A DNA stretch of 64,000 bases from Noviherbaspirillum pedocola (GTDB taxonomy: Bacteria > Pseudomonadota > Gammaproteobacteria > Burkholderiales > Burkholderiaceae_D). Below the pieces are notes generated by a model. It ran no database searches and was not told where the DNA came from. It saw only the letters and a list, made by a program, of their open reading frames with translations. This document shows, in pieces, positions 25,280-34,692 of the stretch. The stretch is from positions 1-64,000 of the forward strand of contig NZ_JAEPBG010000007.1 of the NCBI RefSeq assembly GCF_016632335.1, read 5' to 3'. The stretch's first letter is position 1. Each line of letters starts with the position of its first letter. Position numbers and translations under genes: made by a program.

Positions 25280-26059
25280 ATGACCGCAGAATTGCGCGCA
25301 ACACGTCGCGACGCGACCCTCATTCTCACGCTATCCAATCCCGGCGCCATGAATGCGCTGCACCCCGACATGTATGCCGCCGGCATCGAAGCGCTGTCCA
25401 CCGCTGACCGGGATGCATCGGTGCGCGCAGTGGTGCTTACCGGCGCCGACCATGTCTTCTGCGCCGGCGGCAACCTGAACCGGCTGCTGGAAAACCGCGC
25501 GAAGGATAAATCGGTGCAGGCCGACTCCATCGATCGTCTGCATGCATGGATCGACGCGATCCGCGCCTGCGACAAGCCGGTGATCGCGGCAGTCGACGGT
25601 CCTGCTGCCGGCGCTGGCTTCTCGCTGGCGCTGGCCTGCGACATGATCGTCGCGGCGGAAACTGCGAAGTTCGTGATGGCTTATGTGAAGGTCGGACTGA
25701 CGCCGGATGGCGGCGGCTCCTGGTTCCTGTCGCAGGCTTTGCCGCGCCAGCTCGCTACGGAAATCATCATCGAAGGCAAGCCGGTCGCCGCGCCGCGTCT
25801 GCATGCGCTCGGGCTTGTCAACCGCCTGACGCCGGAACGCGGCGCGCTCGATGCCGCGCTGGCCTGGGCCGATGAACTGTCCCTGCTGTCGCCGAATGCA
25901 ACCGCCCGCATCAAGGGCCTGCTGCGGGATGCGCCCGGCAACAGCCTGCAGCAGCATTTCGAAGCCGAGAAGCACAGCTTCGTCGAGAGCCTGCATCACC
26001 GCGATGCTGCCGAAGGCATAGGCGCGTTCCTCGAGAAGCGCAAGCCGAAGTATCAATAG
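25280..26059 (+). CDS. Enoyl-CoA hydratase/isomerase family protein
   Basis: Predicted 259-residue crotonase-fold enzyme, preceded by an AAGGAG site. Oxyanion-hole segments are FCAGGNLNRLL and DGPAAGAGFSLALACD. The KVGLTPDGGGSWFL segment carries Asp where many hydratases have the catalytic Glu, as in PaaG- or oxepin-type and isomerase-like members. It may therefore act as an isomerase or hydrolase-like enzyme on acyl-CoA. Downstream genes also act on acyl-CoA but are separated by about 350 bases. Confidence 0.9.
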   Translation: MTAELRATRRDATLILTLSNPGAMNALHPDMYAAGIEALSTADRDASVRAVVLTGADHVFCAGGNLNRLLENRAKDKSVQADSIDRLHAWIDAIRACDKPVIAAVDGPAAGAGFSLALACDMIVAAETAKFVMAYVKVGLTPDGGGSWFLSQALPRQLATEIIIEGKPVAAPRLHALGLVNRLTPERGALDAALAWADELSLLSPNATARIKGLLRDAPGNSLQQHFEAEKHSFVESLHHRDAAEGIGAFLEKRKPKYQ

Positions 26060-26124
26060 ATCGGGGTAGTCGCGGTACAAGAGCATGCGTCGTCTAGCCA
26101 CTTCACGCGGGCTGTGAAAATCCA

Positions 26125-26193
26125 CGTAGGGTGGGCGCAGCCCACGCGCCTGCTCGATCACCTCGCAATCACCGCGTGGGCTGCGCCTACCCC
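26125..26193. repeat. Paired palindromic repeat (GTAGGGTGGGC family)
   Basis: The left unit starts CGTAGGGTGGGCGCAGCCCA and the right unit (26172-26193) is nearly its reverse complement, with a 15-base perfect pairing core GGCGCAGCCCACGCG. A hairpin of this size in an intergenic gap, with relatives at 13302, 59047 and more distantly 63633, marks a dispersed REP-like family. Confidence 0.75.
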
Positions 26194-26341
26194 AAGGATG
26201 CGGTACCAATGGATCCATGCGCTAAAGCTTGCAAGCTGTCCCATACACAAGAGAACGGTATCGCGTAGCTCGCATTACCGCATTACCTCTTACCTCAGGA
26301 AATCGCGCCCGCCACCAATGATGAAATATCGCCATTGAATA

Positions 26342-26353
26342 GTACGGCCGTAC
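26342..26353. promoter_or_regulatory. 12-bp palindrome upstream of the acyl-CoA dehydrogenase operon
   Basis: GTACGGCCGTAC is a perfect palindrome 56 bases before the phosphotransferase start. TACG...CGTA symmetry is common in operators of TetR-family regulators of fatty-acid genes, so control by such a repressor is a reasonable guess. No regulator gene is adjacent. Confidence 0.4.
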
Positions 26354-26408
26354 GATTTTATCGGGTAGAATGGCCCGAAAAATTCTCGACGCAATCCCAG
26401 GAGACAGG

Positions 26409-27473
26409 ATGTACGAAGAGTTCATGGGCACCAAGCCGGTGTCGGAACAGCAGCGATTTGATGCCGGCGCGCTGCAGGCCTACCTCAGTCAGCACGTTCC
26501 CGACTTCACCGGCGACATGACGGTGGAGCAATTCAAGGGCGGCCAGTCCAATCCCACCTTCAAGCTCACGGTCAACGGCAAGAGCTATGTGCTGCGCACC
26601 AAGCCCGGACCGGCGGCGAAACTGCTTGCCTCGGCGCATGCGATAGATCGCGAATTCCGCGTGATGGATGCGCTGAACCGCGCCGGCTTCCCGGCGCCAC
26701 GGCAATATGTGCTGTGCAACGATGAAAGCGTGATCGGCCGCGCCTTCTATCTGATGGAGTTCGTTCAGGGTCGCGTGCTGTGGGATCAATCGCTGCCCGG
26801 CATGACGCCGCAGGAGCGCGCCGCGCACTACGATGAAATGAACCGGGTCATCGCCCAGTTGCACAGCATCGATTACGCGGCCATCGGTCTGGAAAGCTAT
26901 GGCAAGCCGGGCAATTACTTCGCGCGCCAGATCGATCGCTGGACCAGGCAATACCGCGCTTCAGAAACCGAGCGCATCGAGGCGATGGACCACCTCATCG
27001 AATGGCTGCCGCAGCACATCCCGCCCGGCGATGAAACCTCAATCGTGCATGGCGACTATCGTCTCGACAACATGATCTTTCACCCCACCGAGCCGCGCAT
27101 CCTTGCGGTGCTGGACTGGGAGTTGTCGACGCTGGGCCATCCGCTCGCCGATTTCTCATATCACCTGATGAGCTGGCACATCCAGCCGGGCCAGTTCCGC
27201 GGCATCGCCGGGCTGGACCTGAAGGCGCTGGGCATTCCTTCCGAAGAGGAATACATCGCAAAGTACTCGGAACGCACCGGCAAGACGATACGACGCGAGG
27301 ATCTCGGCTTCTACCTCGCCTACAACATGTTCCGCTTGGCAGGCATTCTGCAAGGCATCATGAAACGCTATGTCGATGGCACCGCCTCCAGCGCCCAGGC
27401 GCTGAAGGCAGGCCAGGCCACCCGCCCGATGGCGGAGATGGGCTGGGCCTATGCCTCGGGCACGCGGACTTAA
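26409..27473 (+). CDS. APH-family phosphotransferase (ACAD10/11 N-domain-like)
   Basis: Predicted 354 residues with an aminoglycoside/choline-kinase fold. The nucleotide-binding Lys lies in KSYVLRTKPG, the catalytic loop is HGDYRLDNMIFH and the metal site is VLDWELSTLGHPLADFSY. These proteins, fused to acyl-CoA dehydrogenases in animal ACAD10/11, are thought to phosphorylate 4-hydroxyacyl-CoA during its breakdown. AGGAG lies six bases before the ATG at 26409, so an earlier in-frame ATG (26370) is rejected. The dehydrogenase gene follows after 21 bases. Confidence 0.9.
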   Translation: MYEEFMGTKPVSEQQRFDAGALQAYLSQHVPDFTGDMTVEQFKGGQSNPTFKLTVNGKSYVLRTKPGPAAKLLASAHAIDREFRVMDALNRAGFPAPRQYVLCNDESVIGRAFYLMEFVQGRVLWDQSLPGMTPQERAAHYDEMNRVIAQLHSIDYAAIGLESYGKPGNYFARQIDRWTRQYRASETERIEAMDHLIEWLPQHIPPGDETSIVHGDYRLDNMIFHPTEPRILAVLDWELSTLGHPLADFSYHLMSWHIQPGQFRGIAGLDLKALGIPSEEEYIAKYSERTGKTIRREDLGFYLAYNMFRLAGILQGIMKRYVDGTASSAQALKAGQATRPMAEMGWAYASGTRT

Positions 27474-27494
27474 ATTACGACCACAGGAGACAAC

Positions 27495-28757
27495 ATGGAA
27501 TTCGACTACTCGGACCGTTGCAAGCAACTCCAGGACAAGCTGCTCAAGTTCATGGACGAGCATATCTATCCGAACGAAAAGGCGTACAAGGCCGAGATCG
27601 ACCGCAACGGCGTGGAAAAGGGCAACCGCTGGCTGCCGACAAAAATCATCGAGGACCTGAAGCCGCTGGCGCGTGAACAGGGCCTGTGGAATTTGTTCCT
27701 GCCGAAATCCAAGCGCGCGCCGGAAGGCTTGTCGAACCTGGACTATGCGCCGCTGTGCGAGATCATGGGCCGCGTCAGCTGGGCGCCGGAAGTGTTCAAC
27801 TGCTCGGCGCCGGACACCGGCAACATGGAGACGCTGGAGCGCTACGCCACCGAAGAGCACAAGCAGCAATGGCTGGAGCCGCTGCTGCGCGGCGAGATCC
27901 GCTCGGCGTTCGCCATGACCGAGCCTGCAGTGGCATCGTCGGACGCGACCAACATCGCCACCCGCATCGAGCGCCAGGGCAATGACTATGTAATCAACGG
28001 CACCAAGTGGTGGATCTCCGGCGCTGGCGATCCGCGCTGCAAGATCTTCATCCTGATGGGCAAGACCGATCCGGAAGCGCCGCGCCATCAGCAGCAATCG
28101 ATGATCCTGGTCCCGGCCGACACCGCGGGCGTGGACATCAAGCGCCCGCTGCCCGTGTTCGGCTATGACGATGCGCCGCATGGCCATTGCGAGATCGTGT
28201 TCGAGAACGTGCGCGTGCCGGCGTCGAACATCCTGCTTGGCGAAGGCCGCGGCTTCGAAATCGCGCAGGGTCGCCTTGGACCGGGCCGCATCCACCACTG
28301 CATGCGCGCCATCGGCGTGGCGGAACGCGCGCTGGAACTGATGTGCAAGCGCCTGAACAGCCGCGTGGCCTTTGGCCGTCGCATCTCCGAGCAGAGCATC
28401 TGGCGTGAGCGCGTGGCCGAGGCCCGCATCCAGATCGACACCGCGCGCCTGTTGACGCTGAAGGCCGCGTACATGATGGACACCGTCGGCAACAAGATCG
28501 CCAAGGCCGAGATCGCGATGATCAAGGTACTGGCGCCGAACGTAGCGCAGCAGGTGCTGGACTGGGCGATCCAGGCCTACGGCGCAGCAGGTGTTTCGGA
28601 TGAGACGCCGCTGGCGACGATGTGGGCGCACAACCGCACGCTGCGCATCGCCGACGGTCCGGACGAAGTGCATCGCAACGCGGTGGCCAAGCTGGAACTG
28701 GCCAAGCATATGAGCCTGCCGGGCGAAGACCTGGAATTGCCGGTCACCCGTTCCTGA
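27495..28757 (+). CDS. Acyl-CoA dehydrogenase (ACAD10/11-like)
   Basis: Predicted 420-residue FAD enzyme oxidising acyl-CoA at the alpha-beta bond. Features are [16 protein letters not shown] (flavin and substrate contact), [14 protein letters not shown], the FGRRISEQ helix and a C-terminal [11 protein letters not shown] segment in place of the common YEGT, which is characteristic of this subgroup. An AGGAG site precedes the ATG. It is paired with the kinase-like gene, suggesting catabolism of hydroxylated acids through a phosphorylated intermediate. A strong terminator follows. Confidence 0.93.
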   Translation: MEFDYSDRCKQLQDKLLKFMDEHIYPNEKAYKAEIDRNGVEKGNRWLPTKIIEDLKPLAREQGLWNLFLPKSKRAPEGLSNLDYAPLCEIMGRVSWAPEVFNCSAPDTGNMETLERYATEEHKQQWLEPLLRGEIRSAFAMTEPAVASSDATNIATRIERQGNDYVINGTKWWISGAGDPRCKIFILMGKTDPEAPRHQQQSMILVPADTAGVDIKRPLPVFGYDDAPHGHCEIVFENVRVPASNILLGEGRGFEIAQGRLGPGRIHHCMRAIGVAERALELMCKRLNSRVAFGRRISEQSIWRERVAEARIQIDTARLLTLKAAYMMDTVGNKIAKAEIAMIKVLAPNVAQQVLDWAIQAYGAAGVSDETPLATMWAHNRTLRIADGPDEVHRNAVAKLELAKHMSLPGEDLELPVTRS

Positions 28758-28775
28758 TCGCGGCATCACACCAAA

Positions 28776-28806
28776 AAAAAATCCCGGCTGCATGCCGGGA
28801 TTTTTT
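28776..28806. terminator. Bidirectional intrinsic terminator
   Basis: A GC stem TCCCGGC / GCCGGGA with loop TGCAT is flanked by A6 on the left and T6 on the right, so it works in both directions. It ends the acyl-CoA dehydrogenase operon from the left and the hemW operon from the right. Confidence 0.93.
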
Positions 28807-28867
28807 CATGCGCATTAGGCAATGCCTCGGCACCCTGTCGATGCGCGCTGCATTGCCTTCGCTGTGA

Positions 28868-30112
28868 CTATGCCTGCCCGGGCTCTTCATCCGGCAGAAA
28901 CATCTCCTGCAGATCGTTCAGAAAGCGCTGCCCGAGTTCTGTCGGCCGGATCAGCTTGTGGTCGCGGTACAGCAGCCCTTTCGCCTCCGCTTCGTTGAGG
29001 CCCGCTTCCACCGCATTGATCGTCAGCCCGGTGCGCTCGATGAGCAGGCGCGGATCGAAGCCCTCGGTGAGCCGCAGCGCATTGAGCATGAATTCAAAAC
29101 CGAGCGCCTCGCGACTGACCTCGGTCTCTTCATGCACCGCATTGCCGGCCATGGCCTTTTCCATATACGTCGCCGGCATCTTGAAGCGTGCCTGCCGGAT
29201 CACCCGATGCGGAAACGACAGCTTGCTGTGCGCGCCGGCGCCGATGCCGAGGTAATCGCCGAACTGCCAGTAGTTGAGGTTGTGCCGCGCCTGCCGCCCC
29301 GGCTGTGCATAGGCCGAGACTTCGTAATGCCGGTAACCTGCCGCAGCCGTTGCCGCGGCGATCATGTCCTGCATCTCGGCCGAGGCATCGTCATCGGGCA
29401 GCGACGGCGGATATTTCGCAAACTCGGTATTGGGCTCCATCGTCAGGTGGTACAGCGACAGATGCGGCGGCGCGAAGGACAGCGCCGTGGCGAGGTCTTC
29501 GCGCGCTTCGGCCAGCGTCTGCTGCGGCAGCGCATACATCAGGTCGAGATTGAAATTGTCGAAGTTGGCCTGCGCGATCTCGACCGCGCGCTGCGCCTCA
29601 CTGCCGTCATGAATGCGGCCCAGCGCCTGCAGGTGGCGCGGATTGAAGCTTTGTATGCCGATGGAAAGCCGGTTGATGCCGGACTCGCGATAGGAACGGA
29701 ACTTCTCCGCCTCGAAGGTGCCGGGATTGGCTTCCATCGTGATCTCGGCCGCGCCATCGAGCGGCAGCAACGCGCGGATATCCGACATCAGGCGGTCCAG
29801 TCCCGCGGCTGACATCAGGCTGGGCGTTCCGCCGCCGATGAAGACGGTCAGCACCTTGCGGCCCCAGATCAGCGGCAGCGCGGTTTCCAGGTCGGCACGC
29901 AAGGCGTCGAGATAGGCTTGCTCGGGCAGTTCGCCGCCTGCCTGATGCGAATTGAAATCGCAGTACGGGCACTTGCGCACGCACCAGGGGAAATGCACGT
30001 AGAGCGACAGCGGCGGTAAGGCGGACAGATTGATGATGCCGGGCGCAAGGTAAGCGTTTGCGGCGCGCGCGGCTTGCTGGCGCACATCGCCGGCTGGCCG
30101 TATCGGGATCAT
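28868..30112 (-). CDS. hemW: HemW, radical SAM heme chaperone-like protein
   Basis: Predicted 414 residues. The radical SAM cluster motif is Cys44, Cys48 and Cys51 (FPWCVRKCPYCDFNSHQ), followed by FIGGGTPSL and LSIGIQSF. It lacks the extra N-terminal Cys-rich context of HemN oxidase, which favours HemW, a heme-binding relative formerly called coproporphyrinogen oxidase-like. The C-terminal HemN_C domain is present. The start overlaps the rdgB stop (ATGA). Last gene of the STK-PP2C-rph-rdgB-hemW run. Confidence 0.92.
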   Translation of the reverse strand: MIPIRPAGDVRQQAARAANAYLAPGIINLSALPPLSLYVHFPWCVRKCPYCDFNSHQAGGELPEQAYLDALRADLETALPLIWGRKVLTVFIGGGTPSLMSAAGLDRLMSDIRALLPLDGAAEITMEANPGTFEAEKFRSYRESGINRLSIGIQSFNPRHLQALGRIHDGSEAQRAVEIAQANFDNFNLDLMYALPQQTLAEAREDLATALSFAPPHLSLYHLTMEPNTEFAKYPPSLPDDDASAEMQDMIAAATAAAGYRHYEVSAYAQPGRQARHNLNYWQFGDYLGIGAGAHSKLSFPHRVIRQARFKMPATYMEKAMAGNAVHEETEVSREALGFEFMLNALRLTEGFDPRLLIERTGLTINAVEAGLNEAEAKGLLYRDHKLIRPTELGQRFLNDLQEMFLPDEEPGQA

Positions 30113-30693
30113 CGCAGCTTCTCCACCAGTTGCCGCAGCGCCTGGCCGCGATGCGACCTGCGGTTCTTTTCCTCGGCATCGAGTTCCGCGACAGTTCTGC
30201 CGAGTTCAGGCAACAGGAAGAACGGATCGTAGCCAAAGCCGCCCTGCCCGCGCGGCGCATCGACGATCTCGCCATCCCAGCGCCCGTCCGCGATCACCGG
30301 CTGCGGATCATCGGCATGGCGCACATAGACCAGCACGCAGTAGTAATACGCAGACTTGTCTGCATGCGCCTTCAGGTCTTGGATCAGCTTCGCATTGTTG
30401 CGCGCATCCGATTTCGGTTCGCCGGCATAGCGCGCCGAGTACACGCCCGGTGCGCCGCCCAAGGCATTGACGCACACGCCCGAATCATCGGCCAGCGCCG
30501 GCAGGCCGGTCAGCCGCGCTGCGTGGCGCGCCTTGGTCAGGGCGTTTTCAACGAAAGTCGCATGCGGCTCTTCCGCTTCGGGCACATCGAAGTCGCGCTG
30601 CGGCTTCAGGTCGAAACCCAGCGGCGACAGCAGCTCGGCGAATTCGCGCAGCTTGCCGGCATTGTTGGAAGCAAGGATGAGAGTCTGGGTCAT
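30109..30693 (-). CDS. rdgB: dITP/XTP pyrophosphatase
   Basis: House-cleaning nucleotidase that hydrolyses dITP, ITP and XTP. Predicted 194 residues of the HAM1 family. Signatures are LASNNAGKLREF at the N-terminus, TFVENALTKARHA, LADDSGVCVNALGGAPGVYSARYAG and the C-terminal SHRGQALRQL. It lies 78 bases after rph and overlaps hemW by four bases, giving translational coupling. Confidence 0.97.
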   Translation of the reverse strand: MTQTLILASNNAGKLREFAELLSPLGFDLKPQRDFDVPEAEEPHATFVENALTKARHAARLTGLPALADDSGVCVNALGGAPGVYSARYAGEPKSDARNNAKLIQDLKAHADKSAYYYCVLVYVRHADDPQPVIADGRWDGEIVDAPRGQGGFGYDPFFLLPELGRTVAELDAEEKNRRSHRGQALRQLVEKLR

Positions 30694-30771
30694 GATGAAA
30701 ACGGATAGGGAAAGGGGGCGGAATCACGCATGCCGGGCCATCCGACCCGGCATGATGAAGCGCCGCGGCAA

Positions 30772-31503
30772 TCAGGCGGAAAGGCCGAGCGCGGCGCGCT
30801 GCTTGCGGATCAGTTCGGCGATGCCCGATTGCGCCAGGTCGAGCAGGCGGTCCATCGTTGCGCGGTCGAAGGCCTCGCCCTCGGCGGTGCCCTGCACTTC
30901 GATGAACCGGCCGGCTTCAGTCATCACCACGTTCATATCGGTGTCGCAGGCCGAATCTTCAAGATAATCGAGATCCAGCACCGGCATGCCCTGCCAGACC
31001 CCAACCGATATCGCGGCAACGAAATGCTTCAGCGGCATCACCGAAATCAACCCGGATTCGAGCAGTTTCGTGAACGCATCGTGCGCGGCGACCATGGCGC
31101 CGGTGATGGAAGCGGTGCGCGTGCCGCCGTCGGCCTGCAGCACATCGCAGTCGATCTGCAGCGTGCGCTCGCCGAAGGCTTGCAGATCAAAGGCGGCGCG
31201 CAGCGAGCGGCCGATCAGCCGCTGGATTTCCTGGGTGCGACCCGACTGCTTGCCGCGCGCCGCCTCGCGGTCCATGCGGGTATGGGTCGAGCGCGGCAGC
31301 ATGCCGTACTCCGCAGTGAGCCAGCCCTGCCCCTGGCCTTTCAGAAACGGTGGCACCTTTTCCTGGATGCTCGCGGTGCACAGCACGCGCGTGTCGCCGG
31401 CTTCGATCAGCACTGAGCCTTCGGCATGCCTGGTGTAATGGCGGGTGATGCGCACTTCGCGCAGCGCATCGCTGGCGCGGCCGCTGGGGCGTGGTTGCAA
31501 CAT
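30772..31503 (-). CDS. rph: Ribonuclease PH
   Basis: Phosphate-dependent 3' exoribonuclease that trims tRNA precursors. Predicted 243 residues with [10 protein letters not shown] at the N-terminus, [33 protein letters not shown] and [15 protein letters not shown]. The ATG at 31503 is preferred because GAGGA lies six bases upstream; another ATG at 31515 overlaps the PP2C stop. Either way translation is probably coupled to the phosphatase gene. Confidence 0.97.
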   Translation of the reverse strand: MLQPRPSGRASDALREVRITRHYTRHAEGSVLIEAGDTRVLCTASIQEKVPPFLKGQGQGWLTAEYGMLPRSTHTRMDREAARGKQSGRTQEIQRLIGRSLRAAFDLQAFGERTLQIDCDVLQADGGTRTASITGAMVAAHDAFTKLLESGLISVMPLKHFVAAISVGVWQGMPVLDLDYLEDSACDTDMNVVMTEAGRFIEVQGTAEGEAFDRATMDRLLDLAQSGIAELIRKQRAALGLSA

Positions 31504-31511
31504 GGCTATCC

Positions 31512-32453
31512 TCATGGTTTCGATGTCAGGCGCGACGTTCTTTCGATGGCATCTCGGATTTCCGCGATGGCCTGCTCGATGTCGCCGTCGTTGAAGCTGT
31601 CCATGCTTTCGGCGGCGTCAGGCTCGCCCTGGCGCGGCGCATGGATGGTCGTGGTCACCGCACCGAGCGGCACCAGCGCGGTGGTAATCACGCCGGCCTC
31701 GCCGTGCGCGGGACCGGCATCATCCCACATCATCGCCAGCGCCGTCACATTGTCGCTGCTGGCGCCGGCGACGGCTTCGGCCTGTTGCACCAGCTTGGGC
31801 ACGGCGCGCACCACGCCTTCGGCGGCCAGATGCAGGGCCATCGCTTCGTCGGGCAACGCGTTCCACAAGCCATCTGAACACAAGAGGATGACGTCGCCAG
31901 CCTCGAGCCTGGTCGGCTCGCTCATCTCGATGCTTGGCACGCCGGGCGCGCCGAGGCAGTTGAACAGCTTGTTGCGGTCGGGATGTGTGCGCGCGGCGGA
32001 GGCGTCAAGCAGGCCTTGCGCGATCAATGATTCAACCCGCGTATGGTCGCGGGTGCGGCCTTGCACGCGGCCGCCGCGCATCCAGTAGAGCCGCGAATCG
32101 CCGCAATGCGCCCATTGCGCCACGCCATGCTGCACCAGGCAAGCAACGATGGTGGTGCGCGGCGTTTCGGGCAAGGCATGCAGTGCGCGGTAGCGATGGA
32201 TTTCACGATGCGCCGCATACAGCGCGTCCTCGAGAAATCCTTCCGGCTTTTTCACATGCGGCACCGCGACTTCCTGAAACAATGCCGACACCGTCTGCAG
32301 CGCAATCGTGGCCGCAACCTCGCCCTGGATATGGCCGCCCATGCCGTCGGCCAGCAGCATCAGCAAGGCGTCGCGCGTATAGCAATAACCCATGCGGTCC
32401 TGATTCGCGCGGCGCGCGCCTATCGCGGTTTCCTGGCAGATGGAGAATCGCAT
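31512..32453 (-). CDS. PP2C-family serine/threonine phosphatase
   Basis: Predicted 313-residue metal-dependent phosphatase. PP2C motifs are visible: [10 protein letters not shown] (metal Asp), LLADGMGGH (Asp and Gly metal site), [13 protein letters not shown] and [12 protein letters not shown], with [10 protein letters not shown] near the end. About 60 extra residues at the C-terminus are low in structure. It starts three bases after the kinase gene and so forms a kinase-phosphatase pair that should act on the same substrates, which are unknown. Confidence 0.92.
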   Translation of the reverse strand: MRFSICQETAIGARRANQDRMGYCYTRDALLMLLADGMGGHIQGEVAATIALQTVSALFQEVAVPHVKKPEGFLEDALYAAHREIHRYRALHALPETPRTTIVACLVQHGVAQWAHCGDSRLYWMRGGRVQGRTRDHTRVESLIAQGLLDASAARTHPDRNKLFNCLGAPGVPSIEMSEPTRLEAGDVILLCSDGLWNALPDEAMALHLAAEGVVRAVPKLVQQAEAVAGASSDNVTALAMMWDDAGPAHGEAGVITTALVPLGAVTTTIHAPRQGEPDAAESMDSFNDGDIEQAIAEIRDAIERTSRLTSKP

Positions 32454-32456
32454 GGC

Positions 32457-33473
32457 TTACCTCGTGTCTTCAGAGATGGTCACGGCATCGGGGTCGCGGC
32501 GCGATGTGAACAGCGCGCGCAGCCTGCGGGCGAAGCGTCCCAAGCCTTCGGCTGCTTCGGGCGTGGCCTCGGCCTGCGGCACGCTGATGGGCTGTTGCAG
32601 CGCGCGCTGCACCTCGAATACGCTCTGCGGCCGCGCCAGCGGATCGAGCATCAGGCACCAGCGCATCACGGCGATGAGCTCCGGGCTGTAGACGCCGTCG
32701 AGCTTGCCGAAATGCGCATCCATGCGGTCGCCCTTCTGGCGCACGTCGGCGGGCTGCGGCGGTGCGCCCACCATGCAGGCGAACATCGAGGCGCCGATGG
32801 AATAGATATCGGTCCAGGGGCCAAGGGCGGCGTTGCGCTGATACAGCTCGGGCGCGGCGAAGCCGGGGGTGTACATCGGGTACAACTTCGGCGAGTCGGC
32901 ACGCAGCGTCTGGCGCGCGGCGCCGAAGTCGAGCAGGATCGGCGTGCCGTCGGTGCGCAGATAGATGTTGGCCGGCTTCAGGTCCAGGTGCAGCAGCTTG
33001 TTCGCATGCACTTCGCGCAGGCCCTGCATCATCTGGCTGAACACGGCGCGGATGAAACGCTCGGACACCAGCGGCTTTTCACCGCGCTCGCGCCGGCGCA
33101 GGATGTGGTCCTGCAGCGAGCGGCCCGATTCATAAGCCATCACCATGTACACGGTGTCGTGCGCGCGAAAGAAATTCAGTACCGACACCACATTCGGATG
33201 ATTGATGCGCGCCAGCGCCCGCCCTTCCTCGAAAAAGCATTTCAGGCCAATGCGGTAAACCGGCAGGTTCTCCGACGCGATCGCCGGCGCCAGCTCGCCC
33301 GGCAGGCGCTGCGCCAACGCGCTCGGCAGATATTCCTTGATGGCGACCGCTTCGCCGGCTTCGTCATAAGCAAGATAGACGATGGAAAACCCGCCCGAGG
33401 CAATCTTCTTTACAATGCGGTATCCCGCTACATCCAATCCTTCCGGAAGCGGTGCATTGTTTTGCGCGGCCAT
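32457..33473 (-). CDS. Hanks-type serine/threonine protein kinase
   Basis: Predicted 338 residues. Kinase elements are the glycine loop IASGGFSIVY, Lys46 in VAIKEYLP, the catalytic loop HLDLKPANIYL (HLD in place of HRD), DFGAARQ and the APELY segment. No transmembrane helix or PASTA repeats are seen, so it is cytosolic. The ATG at 33473 has an AGGA site eight bases upstream; a longer frame adds 22 unlikely residues. It is divergent from yicC and paired with PP2C downstream. Confidence 0.93.
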   Translation of the reverse strand: MAAQNNAPLPEGLDVAGYRIVKKIASGGFSIVYLAYDEAGEAVAIKEYLPSALAQRLPGELAPAIASENLPVYRIGLKCFFEEGRALARINHPNVVSVLNFFRAHDTVYMVMAYESGRSLQDHILRRRERGEKPLVSERFIRAVFSQMMQGLREVHANKLLHLDLKPANIYLRTDGTPILLDFGAARQTLRADSPKLYPMYTPGFAAPELYQRNAALGPWTDIYSIGASMFACMVGAPPQPADVRQKGDRMDAHFGKLDGVYSPELIAVMRWCLMLDPLARPQSVFEVQRALQQPISVPQAEATPEAAEGLGRFARRLRALFTSRRDPDAVTISEDTR

Positions 33474-33623
33474 TGTTGTCCTGTGGTTCGTGTGTCGATG
33501 CGCCGGCCCGATGCTGTCCGGTTCGGCTTGCTGCGGCATGATGCAGATTGCATCGGGCCGTGTCGGCAGGCAAGCAGGATTGTGTGGAGAAAACCCCTGT
33601 TTGTAAAGAATCGAGGCCCCAAC

Positions 33624-34535
33624 TTGACCATCAGCAGCATGACCGGCTACGCAAGCGCAACACGCGAATTCGATGCCGGCACCCTGACCCTGGAACTGCG
33701 CAGCGTGAATTCCCGCTTCCTCGACTTGCAGTTCCGCATGAACGATGAATTGCGGTCAACCGAGCCGGTGTTGCGCGAAGCGATCATGGCGCGCATCACG
33801 CGTGGCAAGGTCGAATGCCGCCTGAGCTTCGGCCGCAAGGCCCCCACCGGCGGCAATGGCATACACATCGAACTGTTGAACCGTCTGATCGAATTGCAGG
33901 AACAGGTGTTGTCGCGCCTGCCGCAGGCCGCGCCGATGTCGGTCAATGAACTGCTGCGCTGGCCGGGCATGATGGATGAAGCCGCCGGCGCCGACAATCT
34001 GCAGGCCGATGTGGCTGCCCTGGGCCGTGATGTGCTCGACGCCTTCGTCGAGAGCCGTCGGCGCGAAGGCGCTGCGCTGGAAGCGATGCTGCTGTCGCGC
34101 ATTGATGAGATGGAAGCGATTGTTTCGCGCATCACACCACTGGTGCCGCAGGCTGTGGAGCAATTCCGGCAGAAGGCAACCGAGCGTATGCAGGAAGCGC
34201 TCGGCATCGCAGTGCAGAATGGCCAGGCGGGTGCGCAGCCCGCGCTGCCCCAGCAGGAAGTGCTCGAACGCATCCGACAGGAAGTCACGCTCTATGGCAT
34301 CCGCGTCGATGTGGCCGAGGAACTCGGCAGGCTGGCCGCGCATCTCAGCGAAACGCGTCACATCCTGAAGAAAGGAGGCCAGGTCGGCAAGCGCCTGGAT
34401 TTCATGATGCAGGAACTGAACCGTGAAGCGAACACCCTTGGCTCCAAGGCCGCAGTGAAGGAGCTTGCCGATGCTTCCATGGCCTTGAAGCTGCTGATCG
34501 AGCAGATGCGCGAACAGGTGCAAAACCTCGAATAA
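33624..34535 (+). CDS. yicC: YicC/YloC-family endoribonuclease
   Basis: Predicted 303 residues. Signatures are the N-terminal SSMTGYASAT, LRSVNSRFLD and the C-terminal LSETRHILKKGGQVGKRLDF, LNREANTLGSKA. The family has been linked to RNA cleavage and stationary-phase fitness. The TTG at 33624 is chosen because GAGG lies seven bases upstream and the extra five residues match the family; the ATG at 33639 is the alternative. The open frame continues far upstream but is antisense to the kinase and phosphatase. In related bacteria gmk follows directly; here a phytochrome cassette intervenes. Confidence 0.93.
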   Translation: MTISSMTGYASATREFDAGTLTLELRSVNSRFLDLQFRMNDELRSTEPVLREAIMARITRGKVECRLSFGRKAPTGGNGIHIELLNRLIELQEQVLSRLPQAAPMSVNELLRWPGMMDEAAGADNLQADVAALGRDVLDAFVESRRREGAALEAMLLSRIDEMEAIVSRITPLVPQAVEQFRQKATERMQEALGIAVQNGQAGAQPALPQQEVLERIRQEVTLYGIRVDVAEELGRLAAHLSETRHILKKGGQVGKRLDFMMQELNREANTLGSKAAVKELADASMALKLLIEQMREQVQNLE

Positions 34536-34553
34536 GCGTTCTCGTTTGCGGGC

Positions 34554-34606
34554 TCTGCGCAGGAATCATGCGCAGACGCAATAGCCGGCGCGATCGCGCC
34601 GGTCGT
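34554..34606 (+). terminator. Tandem hairpins after yicC
   Basis: The first hairpin is TCTGCGCA / TGCGCAGA with a 7-base loop (34554-34576). The second is the 18-base palindrome CCGGCGCGATCGCGCCGG (34585-34602) followed by TCGTTTTCC. Together they probably end yicC transcription before the phytochrome cassette. Confidence 0.7.
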
Positions 34607-34692
34607 TTTCCTTCCCACTCGGATAATCTTTTTCAAATTTGCAGAGGCGCTCCATCCACGTTGCGCCCCTGCCCGCTATCAACTTTCCATAC

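Larger units (their letters stand above)
26060..26408. other. Non-coding gap holding a palindromic repeat and an operator-like site
   Basis: About 350 bases between the crotonase and phosphotransferase genes. It contains the paired repeat at 26125-26193 and the palindrome at 26342-26353. The remainder is AT-richer DNA that probably holds the promoter of the phosphotransferase-dehydrogenase operon. Confidence 0.6.

Noticed and set aside
25117-25644. N-terminal extension of the GST frame
   Set aside because: Antisense to the crotonase gene and not GST-like; AAGGAGA supports the ATG at 25116.
32043-33623. Very long plus-strand open frame running into yicC
   Set aside because: It is antisense to the well-supported kinase and phosphatase genes and its residues match no family; only the part from 33624 is YicC-like.
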